From Winogradskyella eximia (lineage in GTDB: Bacteria > Bacteroidota > Bacteroidia > Flavobacteriales > Flavobacteriaceae), in assembly GCF_003386165.1 (NCBI RefSeq), contig NZ_QRDV01000006.1, forward strand, positions 62,001-126,000: DNA of 64,000 nucleotides, read 5' to 3'. Numbering within the stretch: the stretch's first letter is position 1; every line of letters begins with the position of its first letter. A program made the position numbers and the translations under genes. The notes beneath the pieces are model-generated. The model was not told where the DNA came from. It saw only the letters and a program-made list of their open reading frames with translations, and made no database searches. This document shows positions 54,504-63,683 of this stretch, in pieces.

Positions 54504-54695
54504 ATGAAATTGATAAGTATTAAAAGAGAGACCAAAACCGAAGGTCGCTTCACAAAAAAAATGGGTGTATTACTAACAGATGTTACCTATATTAAAAAAC
54601 AATTTTTAAGTATTCCTTACAAAACGCTTCATAAATATCGTGAAACATATTATGGTGAAGTGAAAGATTGTGACGATTGCCAATTGGCTCGTTAA
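54504..54695 (+). CDS. Small conserved hypothetical protein (63 aa)
   Basis: A 63-residue basic protein, MKLISIKRETKTEGRF through to CDDCQLAR. The ATG at 54504 is preferred to a TTG at 54495. The CxxC pair near the C-terminus (CDDC) could bind metal. I do not recognise a function. The frame has a plausible upstream -7 box and coding-like codon use. It converges on lspA and the stop codons of the two genes share the same four bases (TTAA, 54692-54695). Confidence 0.6.
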   Translation: MKLISIKRETKTEGRFTKKMGVLLTDVTYIKKQFLSIPYKTLHKYRETYYGEVKDCDDCQLAR

Positions 54696-55189
54696 GCAGA
54701 AATTTCTTCTTTTTTCTTGCTGTTAAAAATACCACTGAATAGTAACATTACCATTCCTATGGTTACAGAAAGATCAGCAATATTAAAGATTCCTGTTTTA
54801 AACACACCACCTAAGTTAATAAAGAAAAAGTCAGTGACTTGACCAAAAGCAATGCGGTCAAAGACATTGGCTATACCTCCTCCTGCAATACAGCAAAAGG
54901 CAATAAGGCTTAGTCTATCTAACTCTTTAGTTTTTATAATGTAGTATATAACATAACCTAAAACAAGAGTTGGTAATATCAGTAAGAAAATTAATCTTAA
55001 AGTAGGATCCATGTCACTACCCATACCTAAAAAGGCACCTTTGTTTTCAACCCAAATTAATTGAAAATAGTCACCAATAACGTTAACTTCTTCTCTAAAA
55101 GTTAAAGTATTACGTACTATAACTTTAGATATTTGGTCAATAGCGATATTAAATATAATAAGAAGCGTAATAAATAGGTTTCTATTCAA
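54692..55189 (-). CDS. lspA: Lipoprotein signal peptidase (signal peptidase II)
   Basis: A 165-residue membrane protein with four TM helices. The two catalytic aspartates lie in NVFDRIAFGQVTDFF and FNIADLSVTIG, with DQISKVIVRNTL near the N-terminus. It removes signal peptides from lipoproteins, of which this window has many (SusD, the GHs, the LEA-like protein). No ATG is available in frame, so the start appears to be TTG at 55189 (M-N-R-N), 11 bp after the fabD stop. That makes it a non-canonical start in a likely fabD-lspA operon. Confidence 0.93.
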   Translation of the reverse strand: MNRNLFITLLIIFNIAIDQISKVIVRNTLTFREEVNVIGDYFQLIWVENKGAFLGMGSDMDPTLRLIFLLILPTLVLGYVIYYIIKTKELDRLSLIAFCCIAGGGIANVFDRIAFGQVTDFFFINLGGVFKTGIFNIADLSVTIGMVMLLFSGIFNSKKKEEISA

Positions 55190-55200
55190 AATACCAAGGT

Positions 55201-56094
55201 TTAGACGTTAGTTTCAAATGTAGCAGAAGTTGTCTCTGCTTCTCTGTTTATTTTTTTTACCAAGCCTTGAAGAACTTTTCCAGGACCAACTTCTGTAAAA
55301 TGAGAAGCACCATCAGCTATCATTTGTTGCACAGATTGTGTCCAACGAACAGGAGCGGTTAATTGAGAAATTAAATTTGCTTTTATTTCGTTTTCATCTG
55401 TAATAGCAGAAGCTGTTACGTTTTGATATATTGGGCAATTAGGTTTGCTAAATGTTGTGTTTTCAATAGCTGCAGCTAATTCTTCGCGAGCTGGTTCCAT
55501 TAATGGAGAATGAAAAGCTCCACCAACAGGTAAAACTAAAGCACGTCTTGCACCAGCATCTTTTAATGCTTCACAAGCTCTATTAATAGCATCTACTTCT
55601 CCCGATATCACTAACTGTCCTGGGCAATTGTAATTTGCAGCAACGACTACACCTTCAGTAGTAGCGCAAATTTTTTCAACGATGTCATCTTCTAAGCCTA
55701 AAACAGCAGCCATGGTACTAGGTTGTAATTCACAAGCTTTTTGCATCGCTTGTGCACGTTGTGATACTAGTCTAAGTCCATCTTCAAAAGTTAAAGCTCC
55801 TGCTGCAACTAAGGCAGAGAATTCTCCGAGAGAGTGACCAGCTACCATATCTGGTTTAAAAGTATCACCTAAAGTTTTTGCTAAAATTACAGAATGTAAA
55901 AAGATAGCAGGTTGCGTTACTTTTGTTTCTTTTAAATCTTCAGCAGAACCTTCAAACATAATGTCTGTAATATGAAAGCCTAAAATATTATTGGCTTTTT
56001 CAAAAAGTTCTTGTGCTAAAGGTGAATTTTCGTAAAGGTCTAATCCCATTCCTGAGAATTGAGCACCTTGACCTGGAAATATATATGCGTTCAT
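55201..56094 (-). CDS. fabD: Malonyl-CoA:ACP transacylase
   Basis: A 297-residue acyltransferase with GQGAQFSGMG at the N-terminus, nucleophile Ser88 in AGHSLGEFSAL, the arginine in SQRAQAMQ and His195 in GGAFHSPLM. It loads malonyl groups from CoA onto ACP for fatty acid synthesis. No FabD is visible in the pigment cluster, so this or another copy would supply malonyl-ACP for the polyene too; that is inference. Followed by lspA. Confidence 0.95.
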   Translation of the reverse strand: MNAYIFPGQGAQFSGMGLDLYENSPLAQELFEKANNILGFHITDIMFEGSAEDLKETKVTQPAIFLHSVILAKTLGDTFKPDMVAGHSLGEFSALVAAGALTFEDGLRLVSQRAQAMQKACELQPSTMAAVLGLEDDIVEKICATTEGVVVAANYNCPGQLVISGEVDAINRACEALKDAGARRALVLPVGGAFHSPLMEPAREELAAAIENTTFSKPNCPIYQNVTASAITDENEIKANLISQLTAPVRWTQSVQQMIADGASHFTEVGPGKVLQGLVKKINREAETTSATFETNV

Positions 56095-56281
56095 TTGTGT
56101 TTCAATTTAAGATGCAAAAATAGGAATAATATCTTGAAATAGAATCAAGATTGCGTTGCTGTTAGAAACAGGAATATAGACTGTTTTAATAGTACTAAAA
56201 TTTTGAATAAAGTTAGTTATACAACTATTGCATTAAGTATTGTTGAAATCAACTTGATTAGAATACTCGTTTAGTCTTACT

Positions 56282-57835
56282 TTAAACACAAGCAGCTTCC
56301 GCACAACGCTCTCCATCCATCGCAGCAGATACAATGCCACCTGCGTAACCGCCTCCTTCACCACATGGAAATAAGTTGGTAATCTCAGGGTGTTCTAAAG
56401 TTTCAGTTCTTGGAATACTAACAGGCGATGAGGTTCTAGATTCTACACCAATAACGTTAGCTTCTGCTGTGTAATAGCCTTTCATCTTTTCACCAAAAGC
56501 TTTAAAGCCTTTACGTAGTGAGCCACCAATTATTTTTGGTAATAAAGAATGCAATGGTGCTGATTTTAAACCAGGCTGATAAGAGGTTTCATTTAAACTT
56601 GAAGATAATTTTCCTTCTACAAAATCCGTCAGTCTTTGAGCAGGAGCAGATTGTCTACGTCCTCCAGCAGTAAAGGCTAAACGTTCCAAGTCTTTTTGAT
56701 ATTCTAAGGCTTTTAAAGGGCCGAAATGTTCGTATTTGTAAAGATCTTTATCAGCATTAATTTCTGTGACAATACCTGAATTGGCAAATTTATTATTTCG
56801 TTTGGAAGGTGACATGCCGTTTACAACAACTTCACCATTGGCTGTGGCTGCAGGAACTATAAATCCACCAGGACACATACAAAATGAATACACACCTCTG
56901 TCATTAACTTGTTGTACTAAACTATATGAAGCTGCTGGGAGTAACTCGTCGCGTTGCTCACCTTTACAATGGTACTGAATGCCATCAATGATGTCTTGCG
57001 GATGCTCTACACGCACTCCCATGGCAAATGATTTTGCTTCTAACTTTATCTTCTTATCATTTAACAAATAGAAAATATCTCTTGCGGAATGACCAGTTGC
57101 TAAAATGACTTTTTCTACGTCAATTTCTTTTTCATTTTGAAGTTGAATCGCCACAATTTTATTGTTCTTAATCGTGAAATCAGTCACACGCGTTTCAAAA
57201 TGAACTTCGCCACCAAACTTGATGATATTCTCTCTTATATTTTGAACAACTTTAGGTAATTTATTAGTTCCAATATGTGGATGTGCATCAACTAAAATTT
57301 GATCTGTTGCTCCGTGATATACTAAGTTTTCAAAGATTCTTCTAACATCTCCACGTTTTAAACTTCTGGTGTACAATTTACCATCAGAATACGTACCAGC
57401 ACCACCTTCACCAAAACAGTAATTAGAATCTTCGTTTACAAAATGATCTTGGTTAATGGCTTTTAAATCACGTCGACGGTCTTGTACATTTTTACCGCGT
57501 TCTAAAACAATAGGCTTAAAACCAAGTTCTATACAACGCAATGCTGCATACATACCTGCTGGGCCAAAACCTATAATATGAATGGGTTTTGCGTTAGAAA
57601 CATCTTTATAATCAAAATGATAATCTGAAGTTTCTGGTACAGGTTCATTAATGTAAATTTCTACTTTATAGTTGAACATGATATTTCGCTTACGTGCATC
57701 AATCGATTTTCTAAGAATTTTCATTCCCGAAATTTCAGAAGTTTTCATTCCCAAATCATAGGCAGCTTTATTAAGCAAACCATCGGGTTGTCTTTCTTGG
57801 TGTAAATTAATGCGTAATTGTAAGGCTTTTATCAT
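56282..57835 (-). CDS. FAD-dependent dehydrogenase (COG2509-like)
   Basis: A 517-residue flavoprotein. A short N-terminal domain (about 1-80) precedes the FAD motif IIGFGPAGMYAALR (about 92-105). YCFGEGGAGTYSDGKLYTR, ILATGHSARDIF and the C-terminal TSSPVSIPRT and FPCGEGGGYAGGIVSAAMDG are all typical of this uncharacterised dehydrogenase family. The physiological substrate is unknown. It is transcribed alone, leftward, between fabD and the S9 peptidase, with a terminator hairpin in the upstream gap that belongs to the peptidase gene. Confidence 0.88.
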   Translation of the reverse strand: MIKALQLRINLHQERQPDGLLNKAAYDLGMKTSEISGMKILRKSIDARKRNIMFNYKVEIYINEPVPETSDYHFDYKDVSNAKPIHIIGFGPAGMYAALRCIELGFKPIVLERGKNVQDRRRDLKAINQDHFVNEDSNYCFGEGGAGTYSDGKLYTRSLKRGDVRRIFENLVYHGATDQILVDAHPHIGTNKLPKVVQNIRENIIKFGGEVHFETRVTDFTIKNNKIVAIQLQNEKEIDVEKVILATGHSARDIFYLLNDKKIKLEAKSFAMGVRVEHPQDIIDGIQYHCKGEQRDELLPAASYSLVQQVNDRGVYSFCMCPGGFIVPAATANGEVVVNGMSPSKRNNKFANSGIVTEINADKDLYKYEHFGPLKALEYQKDLERLAFTAGGRRQSAPAQRLTDFVEGKLSSSLNETSYQPGLKSAPLHSLLPKIIGGSLRKGFKAFGEKMKGYYTAEANVIGVESRTSSPVSIPRTETLEHPEITNLFPCGEGGGYAGGIVSAAMDGERCAEAACV

Positions 57836-57916
57836 ATTGCAAAATTAAAGAAAAGAAATGTTATCAAAATTTTTAAATAGTAATAAGTTCTAACGTTAGC
57901 GTTTCTATATAAACAA

Positions 57917-57949
57917 AAAAAACCACGCTAAGGAACGTGGTTTTATTTT
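57917..57949. terminator. Bidirectional hairpin terminator
   Basis: The stem AAACCACG / CGTGGTTT has an 8-nt loop, is preceded by an A-run and is followed by TTATTTTT. On the minus strand it terminates the S9 peptidase transcript, about 25 bp after its stop. Confidence 0.85.
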
Positions 57950-57970
57950 TATCTTAGTTATAGTTGTGTA

Positions 57971-60520
57971 CTAAGATTTTGTTTTAGGTTGATCTCTATT
58001 CATTTCTGTAATGTCGATTTCTGTTGCTTCTACTCCTAGTAAATGTTTACTAAAGTGATCGGCACGTAACCAAAAAGAATACTCAGTCATGTTTCCAAAA
58101 CTATGACGTTGACCTGGCATAAGCATAAAATCGAAACGCTTGTTTGCTTTTATTAACTCGTTTGCCATTCTAATAGTGCCACCAGGATGTACATTGTTAT
58201 CAACATCTCCAGTAATCAACATTAAGTTTCCTTTTAGATTTTTTGCTAAAGATTGGTTATTGTCAATTAAGTATTTGTATTTCACATTACCATCATCATC
58301 CATTTCTTCTTGCACACCATGATGCGTTTCACTCCACCAACTGTTATAGATGTTATTGTCATGGTTTCCGGCAGAAGAGACTGCAGCTTTAAAGAAATCT
58401 GGGTAGACTAACATGGCTGCTGTAGACATAAAGCCACCACCAGAATGACCATAAATTCCAACTTTATTAATGTCAATGAAATCATGCTTGTCGGCAAGTT
58501 GTTCTGCAACATGTCTTTTATCAGCTAAACCATAATCTCTAAGATTACCATAACCATAATTGTGGTACCATTTAGAACGGTCTGGATGTCCACCACGATT
58601 TCCCATAGTGACTACAATAAATCCAACTTGTGCCATACGGTCTAAACGATCCATTCTTACAGAAAACGATTTGTTTACAGCTTCGGTTTGTGGTCCAGGA
58701 TATACATATTCTAGTAAAGGGTATTTTTTAGTCTCATCAAAATCGTAAGGCTTATACATTACTCCGTAAATGTCTGTAATACCATCATCTGCTTTCATTT
58801 TAAACGTTTCTGGAAATTGATAACCTGTAGCCATTAATTGTGATAGATCGGCTTCTTCTAAACTCATAATAAGTTTTCCGGTATGAGATCTTAGTTCTGA
58901 TTTAGGTACGGTATTCACTCTAGAATAATTATTTACAAAATAAGCATTTGAGTCCGCCATGCTAGTATTTGTGTTGTAATCACCAGCATTTAAGGCTTGT
59001 AATCCAGAGCCATTTAAATTAATTTTATAAAGGTGTTCGTAATACGGATCTTGGTCTTGTGGAATACCATGAGCTGTAAAATAAAGAGTTCTACTTTTAT
59101 CATCAACTCCTATAGCGCGCTCTACATGATAAGAGCCTGAGGTCACTTCATTTTTTAAGTTTCCTTCAGTATCATACAAATAATAGTGTGCCCAACCCGA
59201 ACGTTCTGCCCAATGTAGCATTTCAGTTTCGTTATTTAGTAATACTAACGGACGTGACTCTATATAGGTGTTGAAGCGTTCTTCAATTAAAACTTTTGTT
59301 TCTCCGGTATTAATATCAGCCACACAGATATCTAGTTTTTTACGATCTCTACTAATTGTGCTATAATAGATTTTACCTTTTTTAGATAAAAGTAATGAAG
59401 GTGAAAAATCATCATCGTAATTCGATTTTAATCTTGGCGCACGATACACTTGAATACTCTGTTGTTTAACAGTATCTAATTGGACTTTTATATTACTTTT
59501 TGAAGGTATATCGAAGACATGGAGTTCTGTTTTATAATACTCATCTTCACCAGGCATGTGGTATTTGTAAGTTTCTAAAGTAGGACGTTTGTTAGATGTT
59601 GTATTAATAACCCACAAATCGTTGATATGTCTAGAATCCGTTCTTTGGAATACAAACTTTTTAGAGTCGTGAGACCAAATACCACGAACATATTTACGTT
59701 TGTCTTTATTCTTTAATTTGGTTTCATTGTTTTCACCACGGCTACTTCCTCCAAAATCATAATTTTCTTCTCCATCAGTAGTCCATTTGTTTTCAACTAT
59801 TGTAGAATCTTTTTCGTTCTTAACCGCTTTAAGGAAATTTTCTTTATCCATCCAATACAAATTGTAATGTTTAGAAAATAACACTACAGAACTGTCTGGC
59901 GCAATGTTTGCCCATTTTTTCCATTCTTCTTTTTTCTTCTTTTTATTATCTAATACGGTTAAGCCATTACTTCCAAGTCGGTATTCAAAATGATATACTT
60001 TGTTGACTTTTTTAGCCTTTTTAGAATTGCCTTTTTTCTTTGTTTTGGTAGAGTCGGTGTCTTTGCCGTCTTCAATATCTTCATCTTCATCGTCATCATC
60101 TTTTGCTTCGTCCACTTTTTCAGTAGACGTCACATAGAAACGTATTGCTGTATCATTTTTTACAAACTCAAAGTTGAATTTTGGTAAATGTTTAGCATCA
60201 TAAGGATCTTTTGTAATTTCAGTAAGCCATTTTGCCATTTTTTCATTGTCAAAAAGCACTTTTTTACTGCGTTTGTCTGCATCTACAATATAGTATTTAG
60301 AACCCTCAGTTGTTTTATATTGGTACCAAAACCGATTTCCGTTTTTTAACCAATGTGGATTTACAGACGTTGAGTGCACTAGCTTTCCTAAATTTGTTGG
60401 AGAAAATTTAGCTGCCGCTCTGTAGTTGGGTATTGGTGTAAGATTTTCTTTTACGCTATTTTGTGCATTAACTAAACTAAAGGATAAGCTTAATAGGAGT
60501 AGAAATGTTAATTTTTGCAT
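57971..60520 (-). CDS. Exported S9 family prolyl oligopeptidase-type peptidase (DPP IV-like)
   Basis: An 849-residue protein with signal peptide 1-19. An N-terminal propeller (about 40-600) is interrupted by a striking charged insert (about 137-173, Asp/Glu-rich then Lys-rich). The C-terminal alpha/beta-hydrolase has Ser693 in YGHSGGGF, Asp774 in GDVDNNVHP and His806 in GQRHSFG, a complete triad matching DPP IV. It would cleave dipeptides or oligopeptides in the periplasm. It has its own upstream region, divergent from the App1-type phosphatase, and a strong terminator. Confidence 0.92.
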   Translation of the reverse strand: MQKLTFLLLLSLSFSLVNAQNSVKENLTPIPNYRAAAKFSPTNLGKLVHSTSVNPHWLKNGNRFWYQYKTTEGSKYYIVDADKRSKKVLFDNEKMAKWLTEITKDPYDAKHLPKFNFEFVKNDTAIRFYVTSTEKVDEAKDDDDEDEDIEDGKDTDSTKTKKKGNSKKAKKVNKVYHFEYRLGSNGLTVLDNKKKKKEEWKKWANIAPDSSVVLFSKHYNLYWMDKENFLKAVKNEKDSTIVENKWTTDGEENYDFGGSSRGENNETKLKNKDKRKYVRGIWSHDSKKFVFQRTDSRHINDLWVINTTSNKRPTLETYKYHMPGEDEYYKTELHVFDIPSKSNIKVQLDTVKQQSIQVYRAPRLKSNYDDDFSPSLLLSKKGKIYYSTISRDRKKLDICVADINTGETKVLIEERFNTYIESRPLVLLNNETEMLHWAERSGWAHYYLYDTEGNLKNEVTSGSYHVERAIGVDDKSRTLYFTAHGIPQDQDPYYEHLYKINLNGSGLQALNAGDYNTNTSMADSNAYFVNNYSRVNTVPKSELRSHTGKLIMSLEEADLSQLMATGYQFPETFKMKADDGITDIYGVMYKPYDFDETKKYPLLEYVYPGPQTEAVNKSFSVRMDRLDRMAQVGFIVVTMGNRGGHPDRSKWYHNYGYGNLRDYGLADKRHVAEQLADKHDFIDINKVGIYGHSGGGFMSTAAMLVYPDFFKAAVSSAGNHDNNIYNSWWSETHHGVQEEMDDDGNVKYKYLIDNNQSLAKNLKGNLMLITGDVDNNVHPGGTIRMANELIKANKRFDFMLMPGQRHSFGNMTEYSFWLRADHFSKHLLGVEATEIDITEMNRDQPKTKS

Positions 60521-60685
60521 GCGTTGTGTGTGGGTTTAGGTTGGGTTGGTTTCTTGATCTGACCAAAATACTAGGAATATTACAAAATTGGTAAATATTT
60601 AACATTAGCCTAACGAATTAATCGTGCTATTGCTTTTGTTGTAAAGTGATTTTAGTATCTTGAAAAATATAAAAAGTTAAGATAA

Positions 60686-61690
60686 TTGAGCTGGTTTAAA
60701 AAAGATCCATTACAAATTATTACGTTTCAGAGTTATGGGACGGATTCACATTTTTACGCTAGAGGTAGAGCTCTAGAAGATGAGTCTATTGATTTAGAAG
60801 ATCAGCATATTTGGCATCTTATTGTAAATACATGGAAACGTTTTGAAACCGACGAAATAAAACATGTAGGTTTAGATGTAAAATTACCAAACAATAAAAT
60901 TCTAAAAGTTACAACTGACGAGAATGGTTATTTTATTGCTGAAGATATTATTGGGAATTTAAGAGATCTAACTAATGAGGAAGGTTGGTTGCCTTTTGAA
61001 TTATCTTATAATGACGTCAATATTAAACGTACTATACAGAATAAAAATAGATTTCCGGGGGAGCTTTTAATCCCATCTAATAAAGCAGATTTTTGTGTTG
61101 CAAGTGATATTGATGATACTATATTACACACGGGAGTTGTTTCTATCTTAAAATGGAAAGTAATTTATAATTCCATTTTTAAGCATGCCAAAAATAGAAT
61201 TCCTTTAGAGGGTTCTGCCGATTTTTATCACAAACTACATCGTGGTGTTTCTGGTAATAATGCTAATCCTATTTTTTATGTGAGTCATAGTCCTTGGAAT
61301 CTTTACCGTTATCTAGAGCTTTTTTTAAGACAAAATAATTTTCCTAAAGGTCCCATTCTCTTGCGAAGTCTTAGTAATCTACTTCGTAAAAAACCACAAG
61401 ATGAAAAGCCTCAAAAGCAAAAGGAAATTATGAATCTTTTAAAAACATATCCTCATTTGCCTTTTATTTTAATTGGTGATAGTGGAGAACACGATCCTGA
61501 TATTTATATCGAGATTGCTGAAGAATTTCCAAATAGAATTTTAGCAATTTACTTGCGTAGTGTAAAACATAAGAAGAAAATGCTGCGAGTAAAAGGTATT
61601 GTAGATAGTTACAAAACTACACCAATGTTATTGGTAGAAAATAGTCAGCAAGCCATTGAGCATGCCAGAAAAAGTGGATTCATCGCTTAA
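60686..61690 (+). CDS. App1-like phosphatidate phosphatase (DUF2183), TTG start
   Basis: A 334-residue protein whose C-terminal half is an App1/lipin-type HAD phosphatase. The DxDxT motif is ASDIDDTILHTG (Asp141, Asp143), and the late acidic motif is LIGDSGEHDPDIY. The N-terminal half (about 10-130) is a beta-rich domain common in the family. The start must be TTG at 60686: an in-frame TAA lies directly before it and no ATG occurs in the conserved N-terminus (MSWFKKDPLQIITFQSYGT). The likely activity is dephosphorylation of phosphatidate or a related lipid. It overlaps the convergent membrane gene by 11 bp. Confidence 0.86.
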   Translation: MSWFKKDPLQIITFQSYGTDSHFYARGRALEDESIDLEDQHIWHLIVNTWKRFETDEIKHVGLDVKLPNNKILKVTTDENGYFIAEDIIGNLRDLTNEEGWLPFELSYNDVNIKRTIQNKNRFPGELLIPSNKADFCVASDIDDTILHTGVVSILKWKVIYNSIFKHAKNRIPLEGSADFYHKLHRGVSGNNANPIFYVSHSPWNLYRYLELFLRQNNFPKGPILLRSLSNLLRKKPQDEKPQKQKEIMNLLKTYPHLPFILIGDSGEHDPDIYIEIAEEFPNRILAIYLRSVKHKKKMLRVKGIVDSYKTTPMLLVENSQQAIEHARKSGFIA

Positions 61691-62138
61691 GAATGTTATC
61701 TACACGTTTTTTGTTATACTGCTGCAATAACGTAGGATAGAGATTGAAAATAATATTAAAACCCAACAGCAACAGTGCATATGTGTATTGGCCATTTCCT
61801 ATTTTTATAAAAATGAACACAAGAATAAATAGAAAACCAATTAGGTGGCCTATTTCCGCATAAACCATTTCGCTTCTAATAGACTCCAAGTCTTTGCGAG
61901 ACATTCCTTTTTTAAACTTTAATTTTTGATTAAATACCTTAAAGAAACTATTTTTAATGATCCAGCCAAAGATGCTTAAGCCAAGAATCTTGTTTGTAAA
62001 ATCATTTTTAATAAAGGAGAAGTGAGAAAGGTTTTTGTAAAATGTTCTCTGTTTTATAGCATTGTTAATCAGTAATCCAATAGTCCAAGATACAAATGTG
62101 AGTACTATAGCATTTAAAAAATAAACTAAAATAATCAC
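61680..62138 (-). CDS. CrtO-like integral membrane protein (glycosyl carotenoid acyltransferase superfamily?), GTG start
   Basis: A 152-residue protein with about four TM helices. Two segments resemble the CrtO family (glycosyl-4,4'-diaponeurosporenoate acyltransferase): MVYAEIGHLIGF with a conserved E-x2-H, and NLYPTLLQQYNKKR. No carotenoid genes are seen nearby, so the acceptor is unknown and the family call is tentative. The start is GTG at 62138, directly after the kinase stop codon, with no ATG near. It overlaps the convergent App1 gene by 11 bp. Confidence 0.55.
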   Translation of the reverse strand: MIILVYFLNAIVLTFVSWTIGLLINNAIKQRTFYKNLSHFSFIKNDFTNKILGLSIFGWIIKNSFFKVFNQKLKFKKGMSRKDLESIRSEMVYAEIGHLIGFLFILVFIFIKIGNGQYTYALLLLGFNIIFNLYPTLLQQYNKKRVDNILKR

Positions 62139-62753
62139 TTAAAATAAGCCATTAATCTCAGCATCAATTCTATTAATAATATCACCTAAATCTTCAGGAT
62201 TAGCCACAAAATCAAGATTATCTACATCAATAATTAATAAGTTACCCTTATCGTATTTAGAGATCCAAGCTTCGTAACGTTCGTTTAATCGGCTTAAATA
62301 ATCGATACTAATGGTGTTTTCATAATCACGACCTCTTTTATGAATTTGAGCGACTAAATTAGGAATAGAACTACGTAAATAAATTAATAAGTCTGGACCT
62401 TTTACAAAAGACTCCATAAGCTCAAATAACGACGAATAGTTCTCAAAATCACGATTGGTCATTAAGCCCATGGCGTGAAGGTTAGGTGCAAAAATATGTG
62501 CATCTTCGTAAATGGTTCTGTCTTGAATGATATCTTTTCCGCTGTCGTGGATTTGGTTGACTTGGCGAAATCTACTGTTTAAGAAATAGACTTGTAGATT
62601 AAAGCTCCAGCGTTCCATCTGATTGTAAAAATCATCTAAATACGGATTGTCAACCACATCTTCTAATTGTGCTTCCCATTTAAAGTGTTTAGCAAGTAAT
62701 TTTGTGAGTGTAGTTTTTCCAGCTCCTATATTTCCAGCAACAGCAACATGCAT
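62139..62753 (-). CDS. Deoxynucleoside kinase
   Basis: A 204-residue kinase of the dNK/dGK/dCK family with P-loop GNIGAGKTT (residues 7-15), QDRTIYEDAHIFA (the ERS-like D-R motif region) and the LID-type region IHKRGRDYE. It phosphorylates deoxynucleosides in the salvage pathway; base specificity cannot be read off. It lies between an exported unknown protein (3-bp gap) and the CrtO-like gene, forming a compact leftward unit. Confidence 0.9.
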   Translation of the reverse strand: MHVAVAGNIGAGKTTLTKLLAKHFKWEAQLEDVVDNPYLDDFYNQMERWSFNLQVYFLNSRFRQVNQIHDSGKDIIQDRTIYEDAHIFAPNLHAMGLMTNRDFENYSSLFELMESFVKGPDLLIYLRSSIPNLVAQIHKRGRDYENTISIDYLSRLNERYEAWISKYDKGNLLIIDVDNLDFVANPEDLGDIINRIDAEINGLF

Positions 62754-62756
62754 AAT

Positions 62757-63554
62757 CTATTCTATTTTTAATTGGTAATAACGTAGTAAATTTTCGTCGT
62801 AAATATACACCGTTTCGTTGGTTACCAAAAACTGTTTTATTAACATTTTTGGAAGTTGAATAGGTTGAATTTTAGTATCATTTTTTTCTAAGATAAATAA
62901 TGATGTCTCTTTTTTTAATACTAAATGTGCTTCGTTAAATGCTAAACTTTCGTAACCTATATTTTTTATTTTATGAATTAAACTTCCAAAATAACTATAT
63001 ACAAACAGATAATTTTGGGTCAGTAAATAACAATAATTATAGTCGCTCTTTAAATCTAATACTTCAGATTGAACAGGAACCGTTTTAAGTTTTAGTTTTT
63101 TTGTTTTGTAATCGTACAATTCTAGGTATTGAAAATCTGCGTTAAAGATCCAAATGGTATTATCATAACCAGAAGATACAAAGGACACATTTTTATAAGG
63201 TTGTGTAGTATTAAAGTCGATTTTTGAAATCTCAGCCAAACGATTATCTAAAATCACAACGGTATTAAAATCTTTATAAAAAAGATTAATTTTTAACGGA
63301 TTAAATGTATTTGCAGAAGTTATTTCTCCCAGTTGGAAATTAGAATAAGTAATTATGGTATCCTTTGTTTTTTTGAAAAATGAATTGTTTTCAGTAGCAT
63401 AATATAATGTGTCAAAATTATCAATGCCATAAAGGGCTTTCGCTTTTATTTTTAAAGAGTCTGTTAAAGTCGCTTTGATTTGTTGTTCTGTTTTCACTTG
63501 AGTAAAGCAGAAGCAACTAAAAAATAAAACAAATAATAAGACTACCTTTTGCAT
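62757..63554 (-). CDS. Exported protein of unknown function, propeller-like
   Basis: A 265-residue protein with a signal peptide (MQKVVLLFVLFFSCFCFTQ). The mature part alternates short beta strands and turns with Tyr/Phe and Asp residues (NVSFVSSGYDNTIWIFNADF, LELYDYKTKKLKLK), like a small propeller of six or so blades. I recognise no named domain or catalytic motif. It leads the leftward unit with the deoxynucleoside kinase, 3 bp away. Function unknown. Confidence 0.7.
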   Translation of the reverse strand: MQKVVLLFVLFFSCFCFTQVKTEQQIKATLTDSLKIKAKALYGIDNFDTLYYATENNSFFKKTKDTIITYSNFQLGEITSANTFNPLKINLFYKDFNTVVILDNRLAEISKIDFNTTQPYKNVSFVSSGYDNTIWIFNADFQYLELYDYKTKKLKLKTVPVQSEVLDLKSDYNYCYLLTQNYLFVYSYFGSLIHKIKNIGYESLAFNEAHLVLKKETSLFILEKNDTKIQPIQLPKMLIKQFLVTNETVYIYDENLLRYYQLKIE

Positions 63555-63683
63555 GTTTGTGTGAGAATAAGCTTGAAAAATACGAAAATAAGATCAGTTT
63601 TTTCAGAAAGAATCGGTAGGTTTTGCTGTAACTGTGTAAAGCGAGAGTGAAATTTAGCGGGTATTTAAATTGATGACAGATTT

